Assembly: GCF_004323635.1 (NCBI RefSeq)
Contig: NZ_CP036515.1
Location: 1,316,501-1,380,500, forward strand
Reading direction: 5' to 3'
Length of the DNA stretch: 64,000 nt
Source of the DNA: Lichenihabitans psoromatis
GTDB lineage: Bacteria > Pseudomonadota > Alphaproteobacteria > Rhizobiales > Beijerinckiaceae
How positions within the stretch are numbered: the stretch's first letter is position 1; every line of letters begins with the position of its first letter. The translations under genes were made by a program, and so were the position numbers. This document shows positions 35,838-45,183 of the stretch, piece after piece. Below the pieces are notes generated by a model. That model had not been told where the DNA came from, did not search any database, and saw only the letters and a list, made by a program, of their open reading frames with translations.

Positions 35838-36988
35838 GGATCGCCTATTTCACGCATTCGCTCGCCGCGTGCTGGAACCATGGCAACGCGCATTTCCTCC
35901 GCGGTGTATTGAGCGAGCTGATCCGGCGGGGTCACGATGTTGTGGCCTACGAGCCCGTCGACGCCTGGAGCCTCGATAACCTCTTGCGGGATGCCGGTGA
36001 GGCCGGGCTCGACGCCTATCGTAGCGCTTATCCGACCCTCACCTCCACCAGCTATGGGACAGAGGCCGATCTTGAGGCCCTGTGCGATGGCGCCGACGTC
36101 GTGTTGGTGCACGAATGGAACGATCCGGCCGTTGTCGCCGCAATCGGGAGGCTGCGCCGAGCAGGCGCACCCTTCACGCTGCTGTTTCACGACACGCATC
36201 ATCGCGCCGTCAGCGATCCTGAGGCGATCCGCGCCTTCGATCTCGACGCCTATGACGGGGTCCTGGCGTTCGGCGAAACACTGGCGGCCGTTTATCGACA
36301 CTGGGGTTGGGGCGACCGTGTCGTCGTTTGGCACGAGGCCGCCGACACGGCGGTGTTCCGACCTCCGGCCCAGGAGGGCGAGCGTCGTGGCCTCGTCTGG
36401 ATCGGCAATTGGGGCGACGGCGAACGCAGCGCTGAACTCGAGACGTATCTGTTCGGTCCAGCGCAGGCGCTCGATCTTGGCCTCGATATCTTCGGTGTGC
36501 GCTATTCCGCCGAGGCACTCGCGACGCTACGGCGCTACGGAGCGGCCTATCGCGGTTGGCTCCCGAATGCCGCCGCGCCCGGCGTCTTCGCTCAGCATCT
36601 AGCGACCGTCCATGTGCCGCGACGGTTCTATACCGACAGACTGCCGGGTATCCCGACCATCCGCGTGTTCGAAGCCCTCGCTTGCGGCATTCCACTCGTT
36701 TCGGCGCCATGGTCGGACAGCGAGGGGCTTTTCGATGTCGGGCAAGATTTCCTCATGGCCCGCGACGGTGCCGAGATGGCGAGACATCTCGAAGCCGTTT
36801 GCGATGATGCGGCGCTGCGTCGGTCGCTCGTCGAGCATGGGCTTGCGACAATCAAAACGCGGCACTCCTGCGCCCACCGCGTCGATGAATTGCTGGCGGT
36901 CGTGGCCCGCTGGCGGACCGGTGCCGAGGCGCTTTCGGGCCCTCTCGATCGATCGCCCGGGCCATCGTCGGCGCAACCGAACCCATGA
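35834..36988 (+). CDS. CgeB-type glycosyltransferase
   Basis: A 384-residue GT-B protein similar to COG4641 (CgeB). It starts RIAYFTHSLAACWNHGNAHF, has LLFHDTHHRAVSDPEA mid-chain and the C-terminal donor region IPTIRVFEALACGIPLVSAPW. The GTG at 35834 overlaps the upstream stop. The C-terminal 20 residues (SPGPSSAQPNP) are low complexity. It belongs to a set of four CgeB-like transferases in the cluster, but is the most divergent of them. Confidence 0.87.
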   Translation: MRIAYFTHSLAACWNHGNAHFLRGVLSELIRRGHDVVAYEPVDAWSLDNLLRDAGEAGLDAYRSAYPTLTSTSYGTEADLEALCDGADVVLVHEWNDPAVVAAIGRLRRAGAPFTLLFHDTHHRAVSDPEAIRAFDLDAYDGVLAFGETLAAVYRHWGWGDRVVVWHEAADTAVFRPPAQEGERRGLVWIGNWGDGERSAELETYLFGPAQALDLGLDIFGVRYSAEALATLRRYGAAYRGWLPNAAAPGVFAQHLATVHVPRRFYTDRLPGIPTIRVFEALACGIPLVSAPWSDSEGLFDVGQDFLMARDGAEMARHLEAVCDDAALRRSLVEHGLATIKTRHSCAHRVDELLAVVARWRTGAEALSGPLDRSPGPSSAQPNP

Positions 36989-37043
36989 TGCCAACGCAAC
37001 CGGCGGGCGGGGTCGCCTCCCAAAAGCCGAGAAGGTCGTATCG

Positions 37044-38153
37044 ATGAAGATCGCGTTTTATGGGTCAAGCCTGCTGTCGTCTTATTGGAACGGGGCCGCC
37101 ACCTATTATCGCGGCATCATCAGCGATTTGGCGCGGCGCGGCTACGCGGTCACGTTCTACGAACCGGATGCGTTCGAGCGGCAGCAGCATCGCGACATCG
37201 AGCCGCCGACCTGGGCCGATGTGGTGGTCTATCCCGCAACGATCGAGGCGGCCCGCATGGTGATGGCTGAGGCTGCAGAGGCCGATGTCGTGGTCAAGGC
37301 GAGCGGCGTCGGGGTCTTCGACGATGCGTTGCTCGAGGGTGTCATGCGTCACGCCCGTCCGGATGCCATCCGGATCTTCTGGGACGTCGATGCTCCCGCA
37401 ACCCTCGCCGAGTTGCGGCAGCACCCCGATCATCCGATGCATCGAATTCTGCCGGATCTCGACCTCGTGTTCACCTATGGCGGCGGCCCGCCGGTGATCG
37501 AAGCCTATGAGGCGATGGGCGCAGTACGCTGCATTCCAATCTACAACGCGCTCGATGCCAGCACCCACCATCCGGTTCCGGGCGAGGAGCGGTTCAGTGC
37601 GGACCTCTCCTTCCTGGGTAATCGCCTTCCGGATCGCGAGGCGCGGGTCGAGGAGTTCTTTTTGAAGGCTGCCGCCGCGCTGCCGGAGCGTGCCTTTCTG
37701 ATCGGCGGCAACGGCTGGCACGACAAAGCGATGCCGACCAACGTCCGCCATGTCGGGCACGTCTATACGCGCGAGCATAATGCCTTCAACACGTCACCGC
37801 TTGCGGTCCTCAACATCGCCCGCGACTCCATGGCATCGGTCGGCTATTCGCCGGCCACGCGGGTCTTCGAGGCGGCAGGCGCCGGCGCCTGCCTAATCAC
37901 CGATGCCTGGGTCGGTATCGATATGTTTCTCAAGGAGAATGCGGAGATTCTGGTCGCGCGGGACGGTCGCGACGTCGCCGAGCACGTGGCTGGTCTGACG
38001 CCGGAGCGGGCGCGCGCCATCGGCGAAGCCTCCCGGCTCCGGATTCTCAAGGACCACACCTACGAGCGGCGCGGTGCGCTGGTCGACACCATCCTGAAAG
38101 CCGAAGCCGTGCGAAAAGCCGAGCGGGCCAGCGCTTTTGCGATGCCCCGATGA
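37044..38153 (+). CDS. CgeB-type glycosyltransferase
   Basis: A 369-residue GT-B enzyme. It begins MKIAFYGSSLLSSYWNGAAT, carries IRIFWDVDAPATLAEL and LVFTYGGGPPVIEAY in the centre and YSPATRVFEAAGAGACLITDAW in the donor domain. The ATG at 37044 has AAGG upstream. The frame is open far upstream through the previous gene, but that extension is antisense-like and lacks similarity. It shares architecture with the 38150 and 46753 genes. Confidence 0.88.
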   Translation: MKIAFYGSSLLSSYWNGAATYYRGIISDLARRGYAVTFYEPDAFERQQHRDIEPPTWADVVVYPATIEAARMVMAEAAEADVVVKASGVGVFDDALLEGVMRHARPDAIRIFWDVDAPATLAELRQHPDHPMHRILPDLDLVFTYGGGPPVIEAYEAMGAVRCIPIYNALDASTHHPVPGEERFSADLSFLGNRLPDREARVEEFFLKAAAALPERAFLIGGNGWHDKAMPTNVRHVGHVYTREHNAFNTSPLAVLNIARDSMASVGYSPATRVFEAAGAGACLITDAWVGIDMFLKENAEILVARDGRDVAEHVAGLTPERARAIGEASRLRILKDHTYERRGALVDTILKAEAVRKAERASAFAMPR

Positions 38154-39238
38154 GGCTCGTGGTTTTCGGTCTCAGCCTCTCGTCCTCGTGGGGCAACGGC
38201 CACGCCACCACATATCGGTCATTGCTGAAGGCCTTTGCGGCGCGCGGGCACGATATCGTGTTCTTCGAACGAAACGTGCCCTGGTATTCGGGACAAGCAC
38301 GCGATCTGGCTGATCCCTCGTTCTGCCGTCTCGTCTTCTATGAGAATTTGAAGGACCTCGACCGCCACAGGGCCGATATCGCCGCGGCCGACGCCGTGAT
38401 GGTCGGGTCCTATGTGCCGGACGGCATCGCGCTCGGGGCCTGGGTGCGCGAGGTGGCGCAAGGCACGACCGCCTTCTACGACATCGACACGCCTGTGACG
38501 CTGGCGGCGCTCGAGAATGGCGCCTGCGCCTACCTCGATGCAGCGTCCATTCCGGCCTACGACCATTACCTGTCCTTCACAGGAGGACCGATCCTCGACC
38601 ACCTCCGCGACCATTACGGGTCGCCGGACCCGCGCGCGCTCTATTGCTGCGTCGACCCCACTCATTATTGGCCGCGCGCCGAGGCCAAGCGCTGGGATCT
38701 GTCCTACCTCGGCACCTATAGCGACGACCGGCAGCCGGTGCTTGAGCGCCTGTTGCTGGACCCCGCTCGTCGCGCGCCCTATCTCCGTTTCGTGGTGGCA
38801 GGCCCGCAATATCCGGCGGCGATCGATTGGCCTGCCAATGTCGAAAGGTTCGAGCATGTGGGGCCGCAGGATCATGCCGAATTTTACGGAGCGAGCCGTT
38901 TTACGTTGAATGTCACCCGCGATCAGATGGTGAAGTGGGGCTATAGCCCGAGCGTCCGCCTGTTCGAGGCGGCCGCCTGTGCGACACCCATCATTTCGGA
39001 CATCTGGCCCGGCATCGAAACTGTTCTCACCCCCGGCGAGAGCATCATCCTTGCCGCGAGCGGCGATGACGTCCTCCCGGTTCTCGTGATGGACGATGAC
39101 GCTGCGAGACAAGCGATCGGTACCAGCGCGCGCGGGGAGATTTTGGCTCGTCATACGGCCGCGGCCCGAGCGGCGGAGCTCGACGCGATTCTGCAGCACG
39201 GCGGCACTTCACCTTCGAAGCGCGTAGCATCAACATAG
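38150..39238 (+). CDS. CgeB-type glycosyltransferase
   Basis: 362 residues. The N-terminus VVFGLSLSSSWGNGHATTYR is nearly identical in pattern to the product of 46753 on the opposite strand (VVFGLAISSSWGNGHATLWR); both share FYDIDTPVTLA, LSYLGTYxxDRQ and the donor motif RLFEAAACxTxI. They are therefore paralogues within one locus. The ATG overlaps the previous stop (ATGA). The donor and acceptor are unknown. Confidence 0.9.
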   Translation: MRLVVFGLSLSSSWGNGHATTYRSLLKAFAARGHDIVFFERNVPWYSGQARDLADPSFCRLVFYENLKDLDRHRADIAAADAVMVGSYVPDGIALGAWVREVAQGTTAFYDIDTPVTLAALENGACAYLDAASIPAYDHYLSFTGGPILDHLRDHYGSPDPRALYCCVDPTHYWPRAEAKRWDLSYLGTYSDDRQPVLERLLLDPARRAPYLRFVVAGPQYPAAIDWPANVERFEHVGPQDHAEFYGASRFTLNVTRDQMVKWGYSPSVRLFEAAACATPIISDIWPGIETVLTPGESIILAASGDDVLPVLVMDDDAARQAIGTSARGEILARHTAAARAAELDAILQHGGTSPSKRVAST

Positions 39239-39400
39239 GTTACAAGATGCGACCGATGTTGTGTCCAAACAACGTCGACCATGTCGAGAGAAAAGACGGT
39301 GGTCCCCACTGCCAGAATAAAAACCGCGCGTGAGCAGCATCTTCCACATAGCAGCGGAGTTGAGCATCATCGATACGCGTGACCGAAAGAGGATGGGTGG

Positions 39401-40423
39401 ATGAAGAACGGCAAAGACCGGCTTGTTTTCATCACGGGGGGAGCAGGATTTATCGGCTCGCATTTGTGTGAAGCCTATCTCGATGACGGCGCAAGCGTTC
39501 TCTGCCTGGACAATATGCAAACCGGCTCGCACGATAATCTCGAATCATTCGCCCAACATCCGCGATTTCACATGGTCGAAGCTGACGTTACGGCACCGCT
39601 CCCTGAAGCGATGCTGCCGAGAAGCGCGACAATCGACCTCATCATCAACGCGGCTTGCGCGGCCTCTCCACCCCAATATCAGGCGCAGCCGCAGCATACG
39701 ATGTTGACCAATGTGGTTGGCACCAACAGCCTTTTGGCGCTTGCCGAGACACATGCGGCGCGCTTTCTGCAATGCTCGACCAGCGAAATCTATGGCGACC
39801 CGCTTGTCCATCCGCAGATCGAGAGCTATTGGGGAAACGTCAATCCGACGGGACCGCGTGCCTGTTACGATGAAGGGAAGCGAGCCGCCGAGACGTTATG
39901 TTTCGATTACAAGCGGCATAATGGCGTCGATGTCCGGGTGGCCCGGATCTTCAACACCTATGGCCCGCGTATGCAGATTTCAGATGGGCGGGTCGTCTCC
40001 AACGTGATCTGCCAAGGTCTGACCGGACGTGAGATCACGCTCTATGGCGATGGGCAGCAGACGCGGTCGTTCTGTTTCGTAACCGATCTCGTCGATGGCT
40101 TGAGGCGTCTCGCCGATCACCCGGGAGCCATCGAGGGGGCCGTCAATCTTGGCAATCCCAATGAACTGACGGTGGCGGACCTTGTCGCCACGGTAATGCG
40201 GATGACCCAGGCACGGTCGACCATCGTCCAAAGGCCGCTACCGGTCGATGATCCGCAGCGCCGGAAGCCGGATATCTCGCTCGCGACAGCGCTGCTCGGC
40301 TGGACGCCTGCCGTTGATTTGAACCAGGGGCTCGAGCGCACGATTGCTTTTTTCGTCGATCGACTGAAGCCGGAGGTCATTGTCGGCGAGCGCGCGGCCC
40401 CTGAGCCGATCGCCGTTCAATAG
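39401..40423 (+). CDS. UDP-glucuronate decarboxylase (UDP-xylose synthase)
   Basis: A 340-residue extended SDR converting UDP-glucuronate to UDP-xylose. ITGGAGFIGSHLCEAYL binds NAD; CAASPPQYQ and GNVNPTGPRACYDEGKRAAE are hallmark UXS sequences, the latter with catalytic Tyr and Lys. FNTYGPRMQISDGRVVSN also fits. It follows the preceding glycosyltransferase after a 162-bp gap that shows no strong feature, and so may have its own promoter. It supplies a pentose donor for the surrounding glycosyltransferases. No UDP-glucose dehydrogenase is present in the window. Confidence 0.92.
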   Translation: MKNGKDRLVFITGGAGFIGSHLCEAYLDDGASVLCLDNMQTGSHDNLESFAQHPRFHMVEADVTAPLPEAMLPRSATIDLIINAACAASPPQYQAQPQHTMLTNVVGTNSLLALAETHAARFLQCSTSEIYGDPLVHPQIESYWGNVNPTGPRACYDEGKRAAETLCFDYKRHNGVDVRVARIFNTYGPRMQISDGRVVSNVICQGLTGREITLYGDGQQTRSFCFVTDLVDGLRRLADHPGAIEGAVNLGNPNELTVADLVATVMRMTQARSTIVQRPLPVDDPQRRKPDISLATALLGWTPAVDLNQGLERTIAFFVDRLKPEVIVGERAAPEPIAVQ

Positions 40424-40434
40424 CGGCGGGACTA

Positions 40435-40462
40435 CGGCGCTGCGTTCCTGAGAGCAGCACCG
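40435..40462. terminator. Weak hairpin between the two converging cluster arms
   Basis: CGG and GCTGC (40435-40443) pair with GCAGC and CCG (40454-40462), with one mismatch, and a T-rich stretch lies downstream. It sits in the 102-bp convergent gap and is a weak terminator candidate for the + arm. Confidence 0.3.
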
Positions 40463-40525
40463 ATCGCCGCGCTTTTGCTTCTTGGGGCGCGGTGTCGCGA
40501 CCGAGAACCTGCCCCAACCGAGCCG

Positions 40526-41407
40526 TTAGGGACGGCGCAGCAGAAAGGCCGCAGCGTCCCAGGACGTCAGATCCCGCGTTCCGTCGCGTCGCACCTCAAG
40601 ACCGTTGCGCCCAGCCAAGGCTGCGACATCGCGGCGATCAGCCTCGAGATCCCCGCGATAGGAGTAGTTGAGGATTAGGGCCGCGCCGCCGGGCCGCAGC
40701 GTGCGGGCAATACCCTCGATATGTGCAGTTGCAAATCGATCGCTCGCCTGGACCAGATAGGGAAAGACGTCGGCGGCCAACACCAGGTCGAGGCTCTGGT
40801 CCGGTACGAGATCGAGGTCCCGCCCGGACGATCGCGTGATGGTGACATTCGGTAGCGCGGCGCATCGGCGTTTCGCCTCCGCCACCATCTTGGCCGAGAG
40901 ATCGAGCCCGGTGATGTGTCCGAGATGGGGCGCGAGAGCCACCAGGAATCGGCCGATGCCGCAGCCGAGATCGAGCGCGTCGCGGGTGCGGCCCAGCAAC
41001 CCCCAGTCGCCCATGAGGGTCACGATCTCGTCGGTAGCGACGGCCAGCAGCGCAGGACTGCCGAGGCTATAGAGCGCGACGCTCGCCTCGGGCGATGCCT
41101 CGACGAGGTGGTCGAACGTAGTGGCCCAGTAGGTCAGGACGGCGTCGGGCGTCTCGGCCTGATGCTGGTGCGCGATATCGTCGACCGTGCCGCGCACCTT
41201 GGCCCATGCCTCGGGATGGTCGCGCCAGAGGGTGGCCACGAGCGCGATCCGAGGATCGACCATGCGGGCTCGGTCGATCGCCTGTCTGGCGGCGATCTCG
41301 GTCGGTGCCTCGATCAACAGGCGCATGAGCGCGATGGTCGGTGGTGCGCCGGCTTCGGCCGCGTCATTCAGAAGAGCGATGAGGCCAGCCTGTGCGACGT
41401 CCGTCAT
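40526..41407 (-). CDS. Class I SAM-dependent methyltransferase
   Basis: 293 residues. A helical N-terminal region of about 125 residues precedes the Rossmann methyltransferase domain, which has motif I LDLGCGIGRFLVALAP, the acidic GLDLSAKM at strand 2, and LVLAADVFPYLV at motif IV. The substrate is unknown; O-methylation of a sugar is plausible from context. The ATG at 41407 overlaps the stop of the acyltransferase gene. It is the last gene of the - strand arm. Confidence 0.87.
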   Translation of the reverse strand: MTDVAQAGLIALLNDAAEAGAPPTIALMRLLIEAPTEIAARQAIDRARMVDPRIALVATLWRDHPEAWAKVRGTVDDIAHQHQAETPDAVLTYWATTFDHLVEASPEASVALYSLGSPALLAVATDEIVTLMGDWGLLGRTRDALDLGCGIGRFLVALAPHLGHITGLDLSAKMVAEAKRRCAALPNVTITRSSGRDLDLVPDQSLDLVLAADVFPYLVQASDRFATAHIEGIARTLRPGGAALILNYSYRGDLEADRRDVAALAGRNGLEVRRDGTRDLTSWDAAAFLLRRP

Positions 41408-42396
41408 GCGCGGTCCTTCATCGTGAGCCGCTGATTCCAACGATCGACGGCACCCCAGCCGTATTTGTAAAGCTCCTGGCCCCGCAGAAAATGGAATTCG
41501 CTCGCGCCGCGATGGGTCGCGGCCTCGATTGCGGCACCGAGCAAGATCGTGCCAGGACTCTCGAACGCGAAGGCGGGATCGAACCCGCCGATATAGGCGA
41601 AGGACCGCAACCCCTGATCGAAGCCGTAATAAGCGCCAGCCACGCGATCGTCGATGCTCAACCGGGACAGCCGAAGGAGGCCCGCTTCAAGCAGGCGCGG
41701 GACGGCGCGCTGGTGAAATCGGCGCACATCCGCGTCGGCGAGAACGCCTGGCTGATTGCGGCTGATCCAGCGTTGCTGGTGCAGAGCGAAAAGGTCGTCC
41801 AGCAGGGGCCGCCAATGGGCCGGCTCGGCCCTCTCGATGCGCCAGGCCCGGCGGCCAACCCGATTTTGAGCCATACGCCACTTTCGCATCGTTCTGGCTG
41901 GGATGGCGGCTGGCAAATCCGCGACTGTTCGGGGCAGCATCAGAACCGGGCAGGCGCTGTGCGGCTCGATCGTCGCGGTCCAACTCGCCCCCCAGAGGAG
42001 CGTCAAAACCGCTGCATCCGGTGGCGCTTCTTCGGCCGACCAAAGGTCCCATAGCGGCTGATGGTCATGCAGGAGGGCGAGCAGGGCCGCGCCGGCCGCC
42101 TCTCGATGTTCGGGGTCGATCAGCACATCGGAGTAATCGCTGACCGAGATGCCGAGCGGCAGGAGGCGACGACCCCAGGGCCCATCCTCGCGATAAAGCG
42201 GCGCGAGCGCCACGAGGCGATCGTCGTGCCGAACCGCGACCGTGAACAGGTCGCCCGGCCTGAAGACCTCCCACCAGGGCAGCAGCCAGGCGGGGGAACT
42301 GAACGGCGTCGTGCCGCCCCCGCGCCGCCAGAGCGCCTCCCACTCCGGGGCGATGGCCTCGAGCATCGCTCCGTCCGTGATCAGTGTCGCTTTCAT
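41404..42396 (-). CDS. GNAT/FemAB-like acyltransferase (BioF2/CelD type)
   Basis: A 330-residue protein of the GNAT-fold CelD/FemAB-like group. TPFSSPAWLLPWWEVF near the N-terminus and the C-terminal FHFLRGQELYKYGWG are typical. The family transfers acyl or aminoacyl groups to amines, often in polysaccharide loci. Downstream in transcription of the PIG-L deacetylase, it could acylate the amine that enzyme exposes, as MshD does in mycothiol synthesis, although the folds are only distantly related. Start and stop overlap both neighbours by four bases. Confidence 0.87.
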   Translation of the reverse strand: MKATLITDGAMLEAIAPEWEALWRRGGGTTPFSSPAWLLPWWEVFRPGDLFTVAVRHDDRLVALAPLYREDGPWGRRLLPLGISVSDYSDVLIDPEHREAAGAALLALLHDHQPLWDLWSAEEAPPDAAVLTLLWGASWTATIEPHSACPVLMLPRTVADLPAAIPARTMRKWRMAQNRVGRRAWRIERAEPAHWRPLLDDLFALHQQRWISRNQPGVLADADVRRFHQRAVPRLLEAGLLRLSRLSIDDRVAGAYYGFDQGLRSFAYIGGFDPAFAFESPGTILLGAAIEAATHRGASEFHFLRGQELYKYGWGAVDRWNQRLTMKDRA

Positions 42397-43460
42397 GGGC
42401 GGCGCCCCGCCCGATCCGGATCGGCGAGCCGTGCGTAGAGATCGAGATAGCTAGTCGTCATGACGATATCGGAGAAATGCGCGCGGGCGACCGCCCGGCA
42501 GAGGTCTGGATCGAGGCTCACGGCTTGACGGGCCGCCTCCGCCATGGCGGCGACATCCTCCACCAGGAAACCGGTCTGCCCGTCCCGCACGGTTTCGGCC
42601 ATCGCGCCGACCCGAAAGGCGATGACCGGCGTGCCGCTCGCGGCCGCCTCGCGCGCCACCAGGGACGAGGTTTCGGCCGCCAACGATGGGACCAGAAGGC
42701 ATTGCGCCGCGCCCAGCAGACGGCGTTTGCGCGTGAACCCAACCGGGCCGATGAACCGGCACGATGGCCCGAGATGCGGGCGGATCTCGCGCTCGGCGTA
42801 CAACTGGTGCTCGGCATAGGGATAGGTTTCGCCGGCGATCACCAGGCGAAGACCGGCGCGGCGGGCCGCCTCGATCGCAAGATGCACGCCTTTTTCGGGA
42901 CAGATGCGGCCGAGGAAGAGCGCGAAGCCGCGTTTGCGATGGCGCGTCGCCGCGAAAGCCTCGACCGCGATGCCGTTGGGGATCGGCGGCAGCATCGCGC
43001 CGCTCGGCGGGCATGTTTGATGTTGGCTGTCCGACACACAATGTAGCCAGGTATCGGGCCGCATCGGCGCGAGAGCGTCGGCCGGGTACCAAGCGGACGG
43101 CAGATGCAAGGTTGCGAGAACCGGAACCCCGGCGCCGGGCAGGTAGGCCGGAAAGTCGATGCCGTGCAGGTGGATGACGTCGATCGGCCCGGACGCTCTG
43201 ACGGTGTCGATCGCAACGCGGGTGCGGCGTTGCGCCAGCGCCTTGGCGGCGTCGTCGAAGGGTTCACGCGGAGGTTCGATCGGGTGCAGCTCTCCTGAGA
43301 TGAGCGACCCCTCCGGCGCGACCACGATCGAGCGATGCCCTGCCGCCACGATGGCGCGATCGAGACAGGCGAGGATCTGTTCCGCGCCGCCAGCGCTTGC
43401 GGTCGAGACACGTGCGAGCGGATATCCGACGCTCAGCACGGTCAGCCGTCGGCCCATCAT
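42393..43460 (-). CDS. Glycosyltransferase family 4 protein
   Basis: A 355-residue GT4 enzyme. It has a GGAEQ motif (STASAGGAEQILACLDRA), FLGRICPEKGVHLAIEAA in the donor domain and ETSSLVAREAAASGTPVIAF as the E-x7-E segment. It lies immediately downstream of the PIG-L deacetylase gene, overlapping by four bases. In mycothiol and GPI pathways a GT4 enzyme adds GlcNAc to inositol before PIG-L acts, which makes this a candidate for that step. That role is inference only. Confidence 0.9.
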   Translation of the reverse strand: MMGRRLTVLSVGYPLARVSTASAGGAEQILACLDRAIVAAGHRSIVVAPEGSLISGELHPIEPPREPFDDAAKALAQRRTRVAIDTVRASGPIDVIHLHGIDFPAYLPGAGVPVLATLHLPSAWYPADALAPMRPDTWLHCVSDSQHQTCPPSGAMLPPIPNGIAVEAFAATRHRKRGFALFLGRICPEKGVHLAIEAARRAGLRLVIAGETYPYAEHQLYAEREIRPHLGPSCRFIGPVGFTRKRRLLGAAQCLLVPSLAAETSSLVAREAAASGTPVIAFRVGAMAETVRDGQTGFLVEDVAAMAEAARQAVSLDPDLCRAVARAHFSDIVMTTSYLDLYARLADPDRAGRRP

Positions 43461-44242
43461 TGCGGTTCAAGAGCGCGAAGTGCGGCACGAACGCGCTCGA
43501 TCCAGAGCGGGCCGGTGAGGTTCCAGCCATGGCGTTCATAAAGTAGCGGGCCGGTGTGCGGCAGGGTGGTAAAATCATAGATGCGGGCCGGACGAAACCG
43601 CTCCGCGTCGACCGAAAAGGATGCCACCGTGCGGACTTGGCTCCCATGGGCCGCCAGCATGCGCCGCTTCAGCTCCCGTTCCTCCTCGGTCAGCATCAGC
43701 ACGATCTCGGGTTCGGCTGCGGGATCAGGGAAAAAACGCTGCCGAACCCAGGTGTCGGCCTCGGCATGATAGAATGGCATTTCCCAAACCGCGGCCTGCG
43801 ACCCGCCGAGTCGATGCGCGGCCCGGACCGCAAAGGCCGTCGCGTCATGATCGGAGTGGCCGCCTTCGTAGGCATGGGTCAGGACGATGTCGGCGTGCCG
43901 GATGCGCTCCGACAAAGCATGCGACGCCTCGACGAGGCTCAGCGACACCTCTTGGTCGATGAAACCGAGCGCCACGATCTGATCGGGACCGATGCCGACC
44001 AGAGCGAGCGCTGTCTCGGCCTCGCGGCGGCGGGCTGTCGCGTAATCGGCCGACGTCGCGAAACCTGCCAGCACGGCATTGGCTTGGTGGCGTGGAGCGC
44101 CATCCGTCAGGTGGATGATCTTGGCGGCCGGGAGGTGCGCCAACAGCGCACCACAACCGAGCACCTCGTCGTCCGGATGGGCCACGACCACGAGCACGGT
44201 TCGGGTTGCCCATTGGCTCCCGAGGGTGCCGAGGCCCGCCAT
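43457..44242 (-). CDS. PIG-L family deacetylase
   Basis: Zinc-dependent N-acetylglucosamine deacetylase family, 261 residues. The zinc and catalytic motif AHPDDE lies at residues 21-26 and the third ligand in THAYEGGHSDHDA. This family includes MshB (deacetylates GlcNAc-inositol), GPI PIG-L and BshB. Ino1, a histidine phosphatase and GT4 enzymes in the same operon favour a GlcNAc-inositol-like substrate. The ATG shares one base with the stop of the upstream glycosidase. Confidence 0.93.
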   Translation of the reverse strand: MAGLGTLGSQWATRTVLVVVAHPDDEVLGCGALLAHLPAAKIIHLTDGAPRHQANAVLAGFATSADYATARRREAETALALVGIGPDQIVALGFIDQEVSLSLVEASHALSERIRHADIVLTHAYEGGHSDHDATAFAVRAAHRLGGSQAAVWEMPFYHAEADTWVRQRFFPDPAAEPEIVLMLTEEERELKRRMLAAHGSQVRTVASFSVDAERFRPARIYDFTTLPHTGPLLYERHGWNLTGPLWIERVRAALRALEPQ

Positions 44243-45183
44243 CAGGCCGCTGCAGCCCGCGTCGGTGCGATGGCCGGGATTGCGGGTGTCGCGCCCGCGC
44301 CGACATAGCGGCGCACCATGCTGGCGCAGAATTCCGCAAATAATTCTGGATCGCGCGGCGCGCTGGTGTGATGCGGCTCGATGCCGAGATGTTCGGGCGT
44401 GAAGCAGAACGTGACGGTCGTGTTGAAGGGCTCGAGCGCTTTCATCAGCCGATCGAACCAGCGATTGGCGTCGGGGCGGAACGAATCAGCCCAGGATAGG
44501 CCGGTGCGGAGATAGGTGACGCCGAGCCGTTTCATCCACTCGACCGCATCGTCGAGGCGATGATCCTCATAATGGAACCACTGGCACAGCCCCATGTCGG
44601 GCGTGCAATCCGCGAACACTTTGGCGGCCAGCTTCGGGGTGCCGTCCTGCCGCAAGATGCCCATGGCGAAATGCCGGTAATAAGACGAGCCTTCCGCTTC
44701 CTTGTGGCGTGTGGTGGCTTCCCACTCGCGCGGCAGATCGTAGAGGCTGTACCAATGGATGCGCGGAGCCTTGCCCTTGAGCAGATCGGCCGTCCGGCGC
44801 AGCCCCCATTCCTGCACCTCCTCGGCCCCGAAGGTCGAGACCCCGACTTCGCTGACCCAAATCGGCAGGGTCGTCACGGCCTGGATCTCGGCGATCTTCT
44901 GCGGCCATTCGGCCAGCGGCCAGAGGTTCCAATCGAGCGGAAAGCCATGCACCGCAAGGGCGTCGAGATGATCGAGCACGCCGCGACCGGCGAGATTTTG
45001 GACGAAGGTCGGGTCAATCGGCGACATGCCGCCGAGGACGCGTGGCAGCGTCGCATTCTCGGCCCGGATCGCTTGGCAGGCCAGTGTCGTCATGGCCGCG
45101 AACTTGCTCCAGTCGGGATCGATAGCCGGGTCCCAATGGGACTTGTTGTTCGGCTCGTTCCAGATCATCGCGGCTTCGATCAC
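44242..45183 (-). CDS. Clan GH-A glycoside hydrolase-like protein in circularly permuted order
   Basis: 313 residues. The chain starts almost at the acid/base motif IWNEPNNKSHWDP (E10), then has the nucleophile motif IWVSEVGVSTFG (E112) and the strand 8 region RIHWYSLYDLP. After residue 200 it carries what are normally the first barrel strands: WMKRLGVTYLRTGLSWAD, WFDRLMKALEPF, TVTFCFTPEHLG and FAEFCASMVRRY. The start is secure: GTG at 45183 with AAGGAGG seven bases upstream and a GTGA overlap, so a missing 5' end is unlikely. Both catalytic Glu are present. Relatives are often called beta-xylosidase. There is no signal peptide, so it may act in the cytoplasm, for instance as a transglycosidase or editing enzyme. 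Confidence 0.82.
   Translation of the reverse strand: MIEAAMIWNEPNNKSHWDPAIDPDWSKFAAMTTLACQAIRAENATLPRVLGGMSPIDPTFVQNLAGRGVLDHLDALAVHGFPLDWNLWPLAEWPQKIAEIQAVTTLPIWVSEVGVSTFGAEEVQEWGLRRTADLLKGKAPRIHWYSLYDLPREWEATTRHKEAEGSSYYRHFAMGILRQDGTPKLAAKVFADCTPDMGLCQWFHYEDHRLDDAVEWMKRLGVTYLRTGLSWADSFRPDANRWFDRLMKALEPFNTTVTFCFTPEHLGIEPHHTSAPRDPELFAEFCASMVRRYVGAGATPAIPAIAPTRAAAA

Noticed and set aside
44242..45183. Glycosidase gene as a frameshifted or 5'-truncated pseudogene
   Set aside because: The strong ribosome binding site, GTGA overlap with the upstream gene and missing barrel strands present at the C-terminus point to permutation rather than decay.
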